Notes: generated from the sequence alone by a model not told the origin. Counted from the first letter of the stretch, positions 1 to 10,518 are shown. The stretch: DNA of 64,000 nt from Gluconacetobacter johannae (GCF_014174305.1 NZ_JABEQH010000003.1:145800-209799); one strand, 5' to 3'. Program-made: numbers and translations.

Positions 1-1
1 G

Positions 2-1006
2 CAACGCTATCATGTGGACGGGCTGCGGGTCGATGCGGTGGCGTCGATGCTCTATCGCGACTACAGCCGCGAGGAAGGCGAATGGATCTCGAACATCCAT
101 GGCGGGCGCGAGAATCTGGAGGCCATCCAGTTCCTGCGCGACCTGAACACCTCGGTGGCCCAGTATTGTCCCTCGGCCATGGTGATCGCCGAGGAATCCA
201 CCGCCTGGCCGGGGGTCAGCCGGCCGGTCGCCGATGGCGGGCTCGGCTTCGCCTATAAATGGAACATGGGGTGGATGCACGACACCTTGCAGTACATGTC
301 GCGCGACCCGCTCTGGCGGCGCTACCACCACTCCGAAATCATGTTCGGCCTGTACTACGCCTTTTCGGAACGGTTCATCCTGCCGCTGTCGCATGACGAG
401 GTGGTGCACGGCAAGGGGTCGCTGCTGTCGCGCATGCCGGGCGACGACTGGCGGAAGCATGCGGGGATGCGGGCCTATTTCGCCTTCATGTGGGCGCATC
501 CGGGCAAGAAGCTGCTGTTCATGGGCGGCGAACTGGCGCAGGTCCATGAATGGCACGCCGACGGCGAACTCGACTGGCGCGGGCTGGGCAACCCGATGGC
601 GCGCGGGGTGCAGGCGCTGGTCCGCGATGTCAACCGCCTCTATCGCGTCCTTCCGGCCCTGCACCGCGAGGATTCCGTGCCGCAGGGCTTCGCCTGGGTC
701 ATCGGCGACGACAGCGACAATGCCGTCTTCGCGTGGCTGCGGCTGGCCCATGGCGCGCCGCCGGTGCTGGTGGTGTGCAACATGACGCCGGTGCCGCGCC
801 CCTTCTATCGCGTGGGCGTGCCCGTGCCGGGGTACTGGCGGGAAATGCTCAATACCGACGCACAGGATTACGAGGGGTCGGGGGTTGGAAACGAGGGCGG
901 CGTCCACACGACGCCCGACGCCGCGCATGGCTATGCCCAGTCCTGCGTCCTGACGCTGCCGCCGCTGGCGGTGCTGTACCTGTCGCCCGACGGGGGCCAC
1001 GCATGA
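2..1006 (+). CDS. glgB: 1,4-alpha-glucan branching enzyme, C-terminal part (5' end outside window)
   Basis: Transfers alpha-1,4-glucan segments to alpha-1,6 positions during glycogen synthesis in the cytoplasm (GH13). The frame is open from base 2, so only about 334 C-terminal residues are present, roughly half of a usual GlgB. The nucleophile motif [17 protein letters not shown] (Asp11 of the visible part) and the acid/base motif [12 protein letters not shown] (Glu64) are 53 residues apart, as in E. coli Glg[12 protein letters not shown] supplies the third catalytic region. A C-terminal beta domain follows ([12 protein letters not shown]). The stop codon overlaps the glgX start as ATGA, so the two are translationally coupled. 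Identity is very secure; only the 5' boundary is unknown. Confidence 0.97.
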   Translation, partial: QRYHVDGLRVDAVASMLYRDYSREEGEWISNIHGGRENLEAIQFLRDLNTSVAQYCPSAMVIAEESTAWPGVSRPVADGGLGFAYKWNMGWMHDTLQYMSRDPLWRRYHHSEIMFGLYYAFSERFILPLSHDEVVHGKGSLLSRMPGDDWRKHAGMRAYFAFMWAHPGKKLLFMGGELAQVHEWHADGELDWRGLGNPMARGVQALVRDVNRLYRVLPALHREDSVPQGFAWVIGDDSDNAVFAWLRLAHGAPPVLVVCNMTPVPRPFYRVGVPVPGYWREMLNTDAQDYEGSGVGNEGGVHTTPDAAHGYAQSCVLTLPPLAVLYLSPDGGHA

Positions 1007-3111
1007 TGCGCTTTCCCGCGCGCCTGACGGCGGGGTCCAACATGCCCCTGGGCGCGACATGGGATGGTCTGGGCGTCAATTTCGCGGTGTTTTCGGCCAA
1101 TGCGGTGCGGATCGACCTGTGCATCTTCGACCCCTCCGGCCGGCGGGAAATCGCGCGTTTCGAACTGCCCGAACGTACCGATGAGGTCTGGCACGGCTAC
1201 CTGCCGGACGCGCGGCCCGGCCTGCTGTACGGATTTCGCGCCTATGGCCCCTACGAGCCGCTGCGCGGCCACCGGTTCAACCCGCACAAGCTGCTGATCG
1301 ACCCCTATGCCCGCGCCCTGCACGGGCAGCTCAGCTGGTCGGATTCGCTGTTCGGCTACCGGATCAACTCGCCGCGCGTGGATCTGTCGATCGACCGGCG
1401 CGACAGCGCGCCGGCGATGCCGAAATGCGTGGTCACCAACGACGCCTTCAATTGGGGCGACGACCGGCGACCGGGCGTGCCGTGGGACCGCACGGTCATC
1501 ATGGAGGCGCATCTGCGCGGCCTGACCATGCGGCGGGGCGATCTGCTGCCGGTGGAACGCGGCACCTTCCGCGCCCTGACCGACCCGCAACTGATCGACC
1601 ACCTGCTGCGGCTGGGCATCACGACGCTGGAGCTGATGCCCATCCACGCCTACGTCAAGGACCGGTTCCTGCTGGAACGGGGGCTGACGAACTACTGGGG
1701 GTACAACACGCTGGCGTTCTTCGCCCCCCATGCCGGCTATCTGGCCGAGGGCTCGCCCCACGAGGTCCGGACCGCGATCCGCCGCCTGCACGCGGCCGGG
1801 ATCGAAGTGATTCTGGACGTCGTCTACAACCATACCTGCGAAGGGAGCGAACTGGGGCCCACCCTGTGCTATCGCGGCCTGGACAATGCCAGCTATTACC
1901 GCCTGGTTCCCGAAGCCGAACGGCATCTCATCAACGATACCGGCTGCGGCAACACGCTGAACCTGTCGCATCCGCGCGTGTTGCAGATGGTGATGGATTC
2001 GCTGCGCCACTGGGCGCGCGATTTCCATGTCGACGGGTTCCGCTTCGACCTGTGCTCGACCCTCGGGCGGGAAAGCTACGGGTTCGACCAGTCCTGCGGG
2101 TTCTTCGACGTCCTGCGACAGGACCCGCTTCTCTCCACGCTGAAGCTGATCGCCGAACCGTGGGATCCGGGGCCGGGCGGCTACCAGCTTGGCAACCACC
2201 CGCCGGGCTTTGCCGAATGGAACGACCGGTTCCGCGACACGGTGCGGCGGTTCTGGCGCGGCGACGGGTTGCAGCGGGGGGACCTGGCGGCGCGGCTCAG
2301 CGGGTCGGGCGACGTGTTCGACCGGCGCGGGCGGCGGCCGTGGAGTTCGCTGAATTTCGTGACCTCGCATGACGGGTTCACGTTGATGGACGTCGTCAGC
2401 TACGTCGAGCGTCACAATGACGCGAACGGCGAGAACGGGCAGGACGGCCATTCCGAGAATTACAGCGCCAACTGGGGCGTCGAGGGGCCGACCGACGACG
2501 CGGCGATCCTCGCCACGCGCGACCGGCTGAGGCGCGCCATGATGGCCACCCTGTTCCTGTCGCAGGGCACGCCGATGATCCTGGCGGGCGACGAATTCGG
2601 GCAGACCCAGCACGGCAACAACAACGCCTATTGCCAGGACAACAATACGACATGGCTGGACTGGTCGCTGGCCGAGGACCCGGCCGGCCGGGCGCTGTGC
2701 GCCTTCGTGGCGCGGCTGGCGGCGGTGCGCGCCGCACATCCGTCGGTGCGCTGGGGCGGCTATCTGTATGGCCATCGCGAGACCGAGCCCGGCCTGACCG
2801 ACATCGCCTGGTTCGGCCCCGACGGCAATCCGATGACGCCCGCCTCCTGGAACGACGAAGGGGGCCGCGTGCTGGGCCTGTTGCGCTCGTGCACGGATGC
2901 TTGGAACGGGGTGGACACCACCTATCTGATCCTGAACGCGGGGGCCGAGGACGCACAGTGCAGCCTGCCGCCGGTGCCGGGGACATGGACGATGCTGGTG
3001 GACAGCGCCGACCCGGTGCGGGGCGAGGAATCACTGGGGCCGGTGACGCACTGGCGCGTTCCCGCACGCGGCGTCGTGCTGCTGGGGTTCGAGGCCCGGC
3101 GCAGGACATGA
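1003..3111 (+). CDS. glgX: glycogen debranching enzyme GlgX/TreX (isoamylase type)
   Basis: Hydrolyses alpha-1,6 branches of glycogen or limit dextrin and releases linear maltodextrins (GH13, CBM48 at the N terminus). The 702-residue length is normal. The N-terminal CBM48-like region contains [18 protein letters not shown]. Catalytic residues visible are Asp349 ([11 protein letters not shown]), Glu385 (LIAEPWDPG) and Asp457 ([11 protein letters not shown]). Two adjacent ATG codons begin the gene; the first overlaps the glgB stop as ATGA and was chosen. Because treZ, malQ and treY follow directly, the enzyme probably plays the TreX role, preparing chains for trehalose synthesis. A 14-bp tandem duplication covers its stop codon. 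Confidence 0.96.
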   Translation: MMRFPARLTAGSNMPLGATWDGLGVNFAVFSANAVRIDLCIFDPSGRREIARFELPERTDEVWHGYLPDARPGLLYGFRAYGPYEPLRGHRFNPHKLLIDPYARALHGQLSWSDSLFGYRINSPRVDLSIDRRDSAPAMPKCVVTNDAFNWGDDRRPGVPWDRTVIMEAHLRGLTMRRGDLLPVERGTFRALTDPQLIDHLLRLGITTLELMPIHAYVKDRFLLERGLTNYWGYNTLAFFAPHAGYLAEGSPHEVRTAIRRLHAAGIEVILDVVYNHTCEGSELGPTLCYRGLDNASYYRLVPEAERHLINDTGCGNTLNLSHPRVLQMVMDSLRHWARDFHVDGFRFDLCSTLGRESYGFDQSCGFFDVLRQDPLLSTLKLIAEPWDPGPGGYQLGNHPPGFAEWNDRFRDTVRRFWRGDGLQRGDLAARLSGSGDVFDRRGRRPWSSLNFVTSHDGFTLMDVVSYVERHNDANGENGQDGHSENYSANWGVEGPTDDAAILATRDRLRRAMMATLFLSQGTPMILAGDEFGQTQHGNNNAYCQDNNTTWLDWSLAEDPAGRALCAFVARLAAVRAAHPSVRWGGYLYGHRETEPGLTDIAWFGPDGNPMTPASWNDEGGRVLGLLRSCTDAWNGVDTTYLILNAGAEDAQCSLPPVPGTWTMLVDSADPVRGEESLGPVTHWRVPARGVVLLGFEARRRT

Positions 3112-3125
3112 GGCGCAGGACATGA
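3098..3125 (+). repeat. 14-bp perfect tandem duplication at the glgX/treZ junction
   Basis: The unit GGCGCAGGACATGA occurs twice without a gap (3098-3111 and 3112-3125). The first copy carries the glgX stop TGA and the second carries the treZ ATG. Removing one copy would leave a single ATGA stop/start overlap, the arrangement seen at the glgB/glgX and malQ/treY junctions. I infer that this duplication separated an originally overlapping pair and that it marks the native treZ start at 3122. Confidence 0.9.
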
Positions 3126-4900
3126 AGGGACCGGCCATGCGTACGACCCACGCTTTCACCTGCATGTCGGGCGCCACGCTGATCGGTCCGTCGCGCACGC
3201 GCTTTCGCCTGTGGGCGCCGTCCTGCGACGCGGTCGGGCTGGAAATCGAGGGCCTGCCGCCCATTTCGATGGACCGGCATGCCGAGGGCTGGTTCGGCGC
3301 CGTGGCGCCCTGCGGGGCCGGCGCGCGCTATCGCTATCGCGTGCGGCCCGACCTGGCGGTGCCCGACCCGGCGTCGCGCGCGCAGCCCGACGACGTCTTC
3401 GGCCCCAGCATGGTCGTCGACCCCCGGTCCTACGCCTGGGCGCACGCCGGCTGGCGCGGCCGGGCGTGGGAGGAAGCCGTCATCTATGAAATCCATGTCG
3501 GCGCGGCGGGCGGGTTTCGCGGGGTGCGGGACCGCCTCGCCGGCCTGGCGGCGCTGGGGATCACGGCGATCGAACTGATGCCGCTGTCGGAATTCCCCGG
3601 TGGCCGCAACTGGGGCTATGACGGGGTGCTGCCCTATGCGCCGGAATCGGCCTACGGCACGCCGGACGAGCTTAAGGCGCTGATCGACCATGCCCACGGG
3701 CTGGGGATGATGGTCTTCCTCGATGTCGTTTACAATCATTTCGGGCCGGACGGAAATTTCCTGGCCAGCTACGCGGCGCCGTTCTTTCGCCACGACCGCG
3801 CGACCCCGTGGGGGGTGGCCATTGATTTCCGGCTGCCGCAGGTGCGGACCTATTTCATCGAAAACGCGTTGTACTGGCTGATGGAATTCCGGTTCGACGG
3901 ATTGCGCCTGGACGCCGTCCACGCGATCGTCGAACAGGACTGGCTGGTGGATCTGGCCGCCCGCGTCCGTGCCGAGACCGAACCCGGCCGCCATGTGCAC
4001 CTGATCCTGGAAAACGAGAACAACGACGCCGCCCTGCTGGGCATGGGGTTCGCCGCGCAGTGGAACGATGATGGCCACAACGCCCTGCATGTGCTGCTGA
4101 CCGGCGAGGATGAGGGATATTACAGGAATTTTTCCCAGGACCCGGCGGCCGACCTGGCCCGCGTGCTGGGGCAGGGGTTTGCGTTCCAGGGCCAGATGTT
4201 CCCGACGCTCGGCCGGCCGCGCGGCACGCCTTCGGCCGGCCTGCCGCCCAGCGCGTTCGTGCTGTTCCTGCAGAATCACGACCAGATCGGCAACCGCGCC
4301 ATGGGCGAACGGCTGACCGCCCTGGCCGATCCGCACGCGCTGGCGGCGGCCTATGCGCTGCTGCTGCTGTCGCCGCAGATCCCGCTGATGTTCATGGGCG
4401 AGGAATGGGGATCGCGCCGGCCGTTCCAGTTCTTCACCAGCCATGTGCCCGAACTGGGCCGGATCGTCCGCGACGGCAGGCGCCGCGAATTCGCCGCCTT
4501 CGCCCATTTCAGCGACCCCGCGCGCCGCGAGACGATCCCCGATCCGAACGATCCCGCGACTTTCGCGGCCTCGGCCCTCGATGTGGCCGAGGCCGGGGCG
4601 GCGGCGTGCCGGGAGTGGCTGGCGCTGACCCGGACGCTGCTGGCGTTGCGCTTCCGCCATGTCGTGCCGCGCCTGCGCGGGGCGCGCGGTCTGGAGTCCG
4701 TGCCCATCGGGCCGGCCGCCGTGGCCGCGCGATGGGTGATGGGGGATGATGCGGTGCTGGCGATCGCGCTCAATCTGGGCGATGCGGCGGTCGATCTGCC
4801 GCCCGGCTTCGCCGGGCCGCTGCTGTTCGGCTCGCCCGATCCGCATGCGCTGCCGCCGCGCGGCGTCACGGTGCGCCTGACCGAGGCCGGCCATGAGTGA
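3122..4900 (+). CDS. treZ: malto-oligosyltrehalose trehalohydrolase
   Basis: Releases trehalose from maltooligosyl-trehalose made by TreY (GH13, cytoplasm). The 592 residues match the family length. The N-terminal beta domain ends near residue 110, then the barrel carries GGRNWGYDGVLPYAPESAYG and DVVYNHFGPDGNF. Catalytic residues are Asp264 (FDGLRLDAVHAI), Glu297 (LILENENNDA) and Asp387 (LQNHDQIGNRAMGERL). The ATG at 3122 is favoured by the duplication logic, but ATG 3137 has a better Shine-Dalgarno (AAGGGA, 6 nt away) and would give 587 residues. The 3' end overlaps malQ by 8 nt. Confidence 0.96.
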   Translation: MKGPAMRTTHAFTCMSGATLIGPSRTRFRLWAPSCDAVGLEIEGLPPISMDRHAEGWFGAVAPCGAGARYRYRVRPDLAVPDPASRAQPDDVFGPSMVVDPRSYAWAHAGWRGRAWEEAVIYEIHVGAAGGFRGVRDRLAGLAALGITAIELMPLSEFPGGRNWGYDGVLPYAPESAYGTPDELKALIDHAHGLGMMVFLDVVYNHFGPDGNFLASYAAPFFRHDRATPWGVAIDFRLPQVRTYFIENALYWLMEFRFDGLRLDAVHAIVEQDWLVDLAARVRAETEPGRHVHLILENENNDAALLGMGFAAQWNDDGHNALHVLLTGEDEGYYRNFSQDPAADLARVLGQGFAFQGQMFPTLGRPRGTPSAGLPPSAFVLFLQNHDQIGNRAMGERLTALADPHALAAAYALLLLSPQIPLMFMGEEWGSRRPFQFFTSHVPELGRIVRDGRRREFAAFAHFSDPARRETIPDPNDPATFAASALDVAEAGAAACREWLALTRTLLALRFRHVVPRLRGARGLESVPIGPAAVAARWVMGDDAVLAIALNLGDAAVDLPPGFAGPLLFGSPDPHALPPRGVTVRLTEAGHE

Positions 4901-6959
4901 TCCATCGCTACAGGCGCGGGCGCGGCAGGCGGGGCTGGCCACGTCCTGGCGGGGCACGGACGGGAAAATGCACCGGGTCAGTGCGGACAGCCTGCGTAGC
5001 CTGCTGCGGGTGCTGGAGGGCGGGCGCGCGTCGGCGGGCGGGGCCGGCCTGCCGGCGCTGGTCGTCGGGCAGGTCGATGTCGCCACGCCGCTGCCCCCGT
5101 TCGCGGTCTCGGTGGCGGCGGACGGCACGGTGCCGTTCCGGCTGGTGTTCGAGGACGGCGAAACCCTGTCCGGTCGTGCCGCGCTGTCCGCCGACGGGCG
5201 GGTCGTGCTGCCCGCCGTGAAGCGGATCGGGTATCACACGCTGGACATCGGGCCGGGGCGGACGATCCTGGCGATGGCGCCCCCGTCGTGCCGGACGGTG
5301 CGCGAACGCGCGGGCAACGGCGGAGGGCGGGCCTGGGGAATTGCGGCCCAGATCTATGGCCTGCGCGCGCCGGGCGATGGCGGCATCGGCCATTTCGGCG
5401 CCCTGGCCAGCCTGGCGCGGCAGGCGGCCACCGCCGGGGCCGATGCGCTGGCGATCAGCCCTGTCCATGCCATGTTCGCCGCCCGTCCGGACCAGTACAG
5501 CCCCTATTCGCCGTCCAGCCGGCTGTTCCTCAACACCCTGCTGGCGGATGCGTGCTGCTGGTTCCAGCCCCATGACGTGGCCTTGTCGGTACGCCGGCAG
5601 GGCATTCCCGAGGGGGCGCTGAAACAGCTTGAGGACGCGCCGCTGATCGACTGGCCGCGCGCGGCGGCCCTGCGGCTTCAGATCCTGCGCGGCCTGTATG
5701 ACGACCATGTCCGCGCCCTGCCACCCGCCGAGATGACGGCATTCGTCCAGGCGCAGGGCCGCGCGCTGCACCAGCACGCGGTGTTCGAGGCGCTGCATGC
5801 CCAGCAGTTGCAGCGCGGCCCCAGGGGTGGAAACTGGCGCATCTGGCCGACGGCCCTGCGTAATCCCGACAGTCCGGAAGTCGCGCGCTTTGCCGAGGAA
5901 CGCCAGCACGAGGTCGGGTTTCACCTGTTCCTGCAATGGCTGGCGGCCCGCAGCCTGGGGCAGGCGGGCCGCGCCGCGCAGGAGGCGGGGATGAAGATCG
6001 GCCTGATCGCCGACCTGGCGGTGGGCACCGACCCGTCCGGCAGCCAGTGCTGGATGCGCCAGGACGAATTCCTGATCGGCGCGTCGGTGGGCGCGCCGCC
6101 GGACCCGCTGGGCCCGATCGGGCAGAACTGGGGCCTGACGACATTTTCGCCCGGCGGCATGCAGGCCCACGGCTATCGCGCCTTCATCGAGACGCTACGG
6201 GCCGCCTTCGCCCGCCAGGGCGGCGTGCGGATCGACCATGTGATGGGCCTGGAGCGGCTGTGGATCATTCCCGACGGCGGCGCGCCGACCGACGGCGCCT
6301 ACCTGTGCTTCCCGCGCCAGGACCTGATGCGTCTGGTGGCGCTGGAATCGTACCGGCACGACGCCATCGTGATCGGCGAGGACCTGGGCACCGTGTCGGC
6401 CGATTATCGCCGCCATGCCGAGCGGCGGGCGATCATGGGCATGAACGTGCTGTGGTTCCAGCGCGACCGGGCGGGCGGCTTCATGCCCGCGGCGCGATGG
6501 AACCGGAACGCGGCGGCGATGACCAGCACCCACGATCTGCCGACCGTCTCGGGCTGGTGGCTGGGCACGGATATCGGCTGGCGCAAGGCGTTGCGCCAGC
6601 TTCCGAAGGGGGCGCGGGTCGAGGACGCGCTGGCGGCGCGCGATCACGACCGCGCGGCCCTGTGGGCGGTGCTCCATACCGGGGGCGAGCCCAGCCCCAT
6701 GCCCCCGGTCACCGAGGAGGGCGCGCGCATCGTGGCGGACGCGGCGGCGCGTTTCATCGGGATAACGCCCTCGCCGCTGGCGATCCTGCCGCTGGAGGAC
6801 GTGCTTGGCCTGATCGAGCAGCCCAACCTGCCCGGCACCGTCACGGGCCATCCGAACTGGCAGCGCCGCTATCCCGGCGGGCGGGACCTCGCGCTGCTCT
6901 CGCGGCCCGAGGCCGCCCGCCGGCTGGGCCTGCTGCGTGACGGCAGGCGCGCCACATGA
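4893..6959 (+). CDS. malQ: 4-alpha-glucanotransferase (amylomaltase)
   Basis: Disproportionates maltodextrins, GH77, cytoplasmic. It recycles maltose and maltotriose, which are too short for TreY, into longer chains. The protein has 688 residues, including an N-terminal region of about 130 residues before the barrel, as in the long proteobacterial form. Family motifs are SPYSPSSRLFLNTL, GLIADLAVGTDPSGSQCWM, Asp448 (RIDHVMGLERLW), Glu496 (IGEDLGTV) and Asp548 (STHDLPT). It overlaps treZ upstream and treY downstream (ATGA), so it belongs to one polycistronic unit. Confidence 0.96.
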   Translation: MSDPSLQARARQAGLATSWRGTDGKMHRVSADSLRSLLRVLEGGRASAGGAGLPALVVGQVDVATPLPPFAVSVAADGTVPFRLVFEDGETLSGRAALSADGRVVLPAVKRIGYHTLDIGPGRTILAMAPPSCRTVRERAGNGGGRAWGIAAQIYGLRAPGDGGIGHFGALASLARQAATAGADALAISPVHAMFAARPDQYSPYSPSSRLFLNTLLADACCWFQPHDVALSVRRQGIPEGALKQLEDAPLIDWPRAAALRLQILRGLYDDHVRALPPAEMTAFVQAQGRALHQHAVFEALHAQQLQRGPRGGNWRIWPTALRNPDSPEVARFAEERQHEVGFHLFLQWLAARSLGQAGRAAQEAGMKIGLIADLAVGTDPSGSQCWMRQDEFLIGASVGAPPDPLGPIGQNWGLTTFSPGGMQAHGYRAFIETLRAAFARQGGVRIDHVMGLERLWIIPDGGAPTDGAYLCFPRQDLMRLVALESYRHDAIVIGEDLGTVSADYRRHAERRAIMGMNVLWFQRDRAGGFMPAARWNRNAAAMTSTHDLPTVSGWWLGTDIGWRKALRQLPKGARVEDALAARDHDRAALWAVLHTGGEPSPMPPVTEEGARIVADAAARFIGITPSPLAILPLEDVLGLIEQPNLPGTVTGHPNWQRRYPGGRDLALLSRPEAARRLGLLRDGRRAT

Positions 6960-9721
6960 CCGGCCTGCGCGCGACAATCCGCCTGCAATTCCATGGCGGC
7001 TTCACGCTGGACGACGCGGCGGCGCGGGTCGATTATTTCGCCGAGCTGGGCGTCAGCCATATCTATGCCTCGCCGCTGCTGGCCGCCCGGCCGGGATCGA
7101 CGCATGGCTACGACACGATCGACTATGGCCGGATCAATCCCGAACTGGGGGGCGAAGCCGCCCTGGCCCGGCTGGTCGCGCGGCTGCGCGGCCGGGGGAT
7201 GGGCCTGATCCTGGATATCGTGCCGAACCACATGGCGGTCGGCGGCAGCGGAAACCGCTGGTGGGACGACGTGCTGAGATGGGGAAAATCCAGCCGGTAC
7301 GCGCATTTCTTCGATATCGACTGGACGCCCCCGGACAGATGGCTGCACGGGCGGGTGCTGCTGCCGTTCCTGGGCAGCCCGTATGGCGAGGCCCTGCGTA
7401 ACGGCGACATCGTGCTGCATCATGACGCGCAGGACGGAACCTTCTTCTGCCAGCATTACGACCATCGCTTTCCGATCTGTCCCCGCAATTATCGCGACCT
7501 GTTCGACGGGGTCGATCTTCCGCCCCCCGTCGCCGACATCCTCGCGCATCTGCGCGCCGCCCCGCCCGCGTCGGCGGACGGCCTGCTGCGCGCTTTCGGG
7601 CAATGGGGCAGGACGCACGAAGGGGCGCGGACGATCGGCCGGGCGATCGGCCGGTACGATCCCGCCGCGCCGGGCGGGGGCGAGCGGCTGCATCGCCTGC
7701 TGGAACGCCAGCATTATCGGCTGGCCTGGTGGCGCACCGCCGGCGACATCATCAACTGGCGGCGATTCTTCGACATCACCGGGCTGGCCGGCCTGTGCGT
7801 CGAACATTCCGACGTGTTCGACGCCGTCCATGCGACGGTGTTCTCGCTGTACGCGCGCGGGCTGATCGACGGCGTGCGGGTCGATCATATCGACGGCCTG
7901 ACCCGCCCGGCCGAATATTGCCGGCACCTGCGCCGGCGCCTGTCGGAACTGGCCCCCCTGCGGCCGCCCGGCGTGCCGCCCGGCGCCTCGATCCATGTCG
8001 AGAAGATTCTGGGGCCGGGCGAGGCCCTGCCCGAATCGTGGGGCGCCGACGGGTCGACGGGGTACGATTTCCTGGAACAGGTCGATGCCGTCCTGCACGA
8101 CCCGCGCGGCGAGGCGCCGCTGACGGATCTGTGGATCTGGGCGGCGGCGGGCGCCGCGTCCTTCGGCGTCGAGGAGCGCGCGGCGCGCGGGATGATCCTG
8201 TCGGGCGTGCTGGGCGCGGAGTGCGGGCGGCTGGTGCATCTGCTGGGCGGGCTGGCGCGCCGTGAGGCGGGGACGCGCGATTTCACCGATGCCGCGATCA
8301 TGCGCGTCCTGCGGCGGGTGCTGGTGCATTTTCCCGTCTACCGGACCTATGCCGGTGACATGTCCCTTGCGCCGGCGGCGGCCGACCGCAGGCTGCTGCG
8401 CCGGGCCTGCCGGGCCGCGCGGGCCGACCTGCCGCCCGCGCACGGGCCGGTGCTCGACTGGCTTGAAAAGAGGCTCGGCCCCGCCGGCATGGCGATGGGG
8501 GCCGGCGCGGCCATCGCCTGTTTCGAGCATCTCAGCGCGCCGCTCGCCGCCAAGGCGGTCGAGGACACGGCGTTCTATCGCTATGGCCGGCTGCTGTCGC
8601 GCAACGATGTCGGCACCCATCCCGCGCTGTTCGCCGGAACGGTCGATGCGTTCCACGCCGCGAACCTCGCCCGATTGCACAATTTTCCGCGCGCGATGCT
8701 GGCGACCGCGACGCACGATCACAAGCGGGGCGAGGATGCGCGCGCCCGGCTGGCCGTCCTGTCCGAAGCGGGTGAGGACTGGGCCCGCCAGGTGGGGGAA
8801 TGGACCGACCGCAACGCCGCATTGCGCGGCCGCGCCCGTGGCGGCCCTGCGCCGGACCGGGCGGACGAACTGATCCTGTATCAGGTCCTGGCCGCGACAT
8901 GGCCGATGACCGACGCCGCCCCGCACGCCAAGGCCAGCCGGATTTTTCGTGACCGCATCCAGGCCTGGCAGACCAAGGCCCTGCGCGAGGCCAAGCGGCA
9001 CACCAGCTGGACCGATCCCGACCCGGCCTATGAGGAAGGTTGTCGCGGGTTCGTCGACGCCCTGCTGCATGCCGATCCGTCGAACGGGTTCCTGGCGTCG
9101 CTGGATGCCGTTGTCGGCCGCATCGCCCCGGCCGGCGCGCTGAACGGGCTGGGCCAGACGCTGCTGCGCCTGACCTGTCCGGGGGTGCCCGACCTGTACC
9201 AGGGGTGCGAATACTGGGATTTCAGCCTGGTCGATCCGGACAATCGCCGGCCGGTCGACTTCGCGGCCCGCCTGGCAAGCCTGTCGGCCGACGGCGACGT
9301 CACCGCCCTGGCGCGGCACTGGCGGGACGGCCGGGTGAAGCAGCGCCTGATCCAGGCGCTGCTGCGCCTGCGCCTGGCGCATCCCGCGCTGTTCGCCGAG
9401 GGGGCCTATGCCCCGGTCCGCGTGCTGGGTCCGGGGCGGGGCCACCTCGTCGCCTTTACCCGGACGCTGGACGATCTGTGCCTGCTGGTCATCGCGCCGC
9501 GCCTGCCCTTCGCGCTCGCGCCCGATCCGGCGGACCTGTCCTGCGCCGCCTTCCCGCCACGGGGCACGGTGCTGGACTGGCGGGACGACCTGCCCGGATC
9601 GTGGGCCTCGGTCATTCGTCCCGGACGGACCTGCGACGCCGCCGCCCTGCGACGGCTGGCGACGCTGGAGGGCGGCCTGCCGCTTGACGTGCTGATCGGA
9701 CGGACGCGCCAGCCCGGTTGA
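6956..9721 (+). CDS. treY: maltooligosyl trehalose synthase
   Basis: Isomerises the reducing end of a maltodextrin from an alpha-1,4 to an alpha,alpha-1,1 linkage, making the TreZ substrate. The 921-residue length is typical or slightly long. Diagnostic sequence includes TIRLQFHGGFTLDDAAARVD at the N terminus, SHIYASPLLAARPGSTHGYD, and the nucleophile Asp310 in DGVRVDHIDGL. Further on, TATHDHKRGEDARAR and VPDLYQGCEYWDFSLVDPDN are characteristic of TreY. It is the last gene of the glgB-glgX-treZ-malQ-treY operon. About 140 bp without an ORF follows before actA; I see no convincing terminator there. Confidence 0.97.
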   Translation: MTGLRATIRLQFHGGFTLDDAAARVDYFAELGVSHIYASPLLAARPGSTHGYDTIDYGRINPELGGEAALARLVARLRGRGMGLILDIVPNHMAVGGSGNRWWDDVLRWGKSSRYAHFFDIDWTPPDRWLHGRVLLPFLGSPYGEALRNGDIVLHHDAQDGTFFCQHYDHRFPICPRNYRDLFDGVDLPPPVADILAHLRAAPPASADGLLRAFGQWGRTHEGARTIGRAIGRYDPAAPGGGERLHRLLERQHYRLAWWRTAGDIINWRRFFDITGLAGLCVEHSDVFDAVHATVFSLYARGLIDGVRVDHIDGLTRPAEYCRHLRRRLSELAPLRPPGVPPGASIHVEKILGPGEALPESWGADGSTGYDFLEQVDAVLHDPRGEAPLTDLWIWAAAGAASFGVEERAARGMILSGVLGAECGRLVHLLGGLARREAGTRDFTDAAIMRVLRRVLVHFPVYRTYAGDMSLAPAAADRRLLRRACRAARADLPPAHGPVLDWLEKRLGPAGMAMGAGAAIACFEHLSAPLAAKAVEDTAFYRYGRLLSRNDVGTHPALFAGTVDAFHAANLARLHNFPRAMLATATHDHKRGEDARARLAVLSEAGEDWARQVGEWTDRNAALRGRARGGPAPDRADELILYQVLAATWPMTDAAPHAKASRIFRDRIQAWQTKALREAKRHTSWTDPDPAYEEGCRGFVDALLHADPSNGFLASLDAVVGRIAPAGALNGLGQTLLRLTCPGVPDLYQGCEYWDFSLVDPDNRRPVDFAARLASLSADGDVTALARHWRDGRVKQRLIQALLRLRLAHPALFAEGAYAPVRVLGPGRGHLVAFTRTLDDLCLLVIAPRLPFALAPDPADLSCAAFPPRGTVLDWRDDLPGSWASVIRPGRTCDAAALRRLATLEGGLPLDVLIGRTRQPG

Positions 9722-9864
9722 CGCGGCCCACTCTCCATGTGGTCACCGCGACGTGATGGGATCGTTTTCCGTCCCGGTCGCGTTCGAAGGGGGAACGATG
9801 CGGGGGTGGATCGGGCCGTCCGCCCGGTCGGCGCGGCCGCGACCAGCAAGGTGGAACATGGCCG

Positions 9865-10518
9865 ATGGCGGCGGTATTCAGTCCACGTGCCAATGTCATC
9901 GTTACGGTGGTGATGCTGGGGGCCGTGGGCGTGGTCGTCGGCGTGTGCCTCTGGTGGTTCACGTGGCCGCGGTCCGATTACGTCCGGCATGTCGGGTGGG
10001 CGATCCAGCAGCCGGTTCCGTTCAGCCATCAGCATCATGTCGCGGGGCTGGGCATCGACTGCCGGTTCTGCCACAGCAGCGTGGAGCGCAGCGCGCAGGC
10101 CAGCCTGCCGCCGACCTTTACCTGCATGACGTGTCATTCCCAGATCTGGACCAATGCCGCCCTGCTGGCGGAGGTCCGCGACAGCCTGTCGGAGAACCGG
10201 CCGATCGTCTGGGCGCGCGTGACGGATGTTCCGGATTACGTTTATTTCAATCACAGCATCCATGTGTCCAAAGGTGTGGGCTGCGAGAGCTGCCATGGCG
10301 ACGTGGCGCGCATGCCCCTGACCTACAAGGCGAAGACGCTGACGATGCAGTTCTGCCTGGACTGCCATCGCGACCCGGGGCCGAATCTGCGGCCGCTTGC
10401 GAACATCTATGACACCAACTGGCATCCGGACCCTGCGACGCCGCCGCCCGCCGAGTTGATGCGCGCGTACCATATCGGCGGCCGCAACCTGACGGAGTGC
10501 GCGATATGCCATCGCTAG
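9865..10518 (+). CDS. actA: Alternative Complex III pentaheme cytochrome c subunit ActA
   Basis: Membrane-anchored multiheme cytochrome of ACIII, the quinol:electron acceptor oxidoreductase that replaces the bc1 complex. One N-terminal membrane segment (about residues 10-33, VIVTVVMLGAVGVVVGV) anchors a periplasmic domain with five CxxCH motifs: CRFCH 66-70, CMTCH 87-91, CESCH 140-144, CLDCH 164-168 and CAICH 212-216. The last motif is followed by a single Arg and the stop. The 217 residues match the five-heme form of ActA. ATG 9865 was chosen as in frame, with AAGGTGG about 10 nt upstream. The actB start lies inside the 3' end. This is the first gene of the ACIII-caa3 operon. Confidence 0.94.
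   Translation: MAAVFSPRANVIVTVVMLGAVGVVVGVCLWWFTWPRSDYVRHVGWAIQQPVPFSHQHHVAGLGIDCRFCHSSVERSAQASLPPTFTCMTCHSQIWTNAALLAEVRDSLSENRPIVWARVTDVPDYVYFNHSIHVSKGVGCESCHGDVARMPLTYKAKTLTMQFCLDCHRDPGPNLRPLANIYDTNWHPDPATPPPAELMRAYHIGGRNLTECAICHR

Noticed and set aside
2396..5128. 910-codon minus-strand ORF opposite glgX/treZ/malQ
   Set aside because: Spans two gene boundaries on the other strand and has no domain signal.
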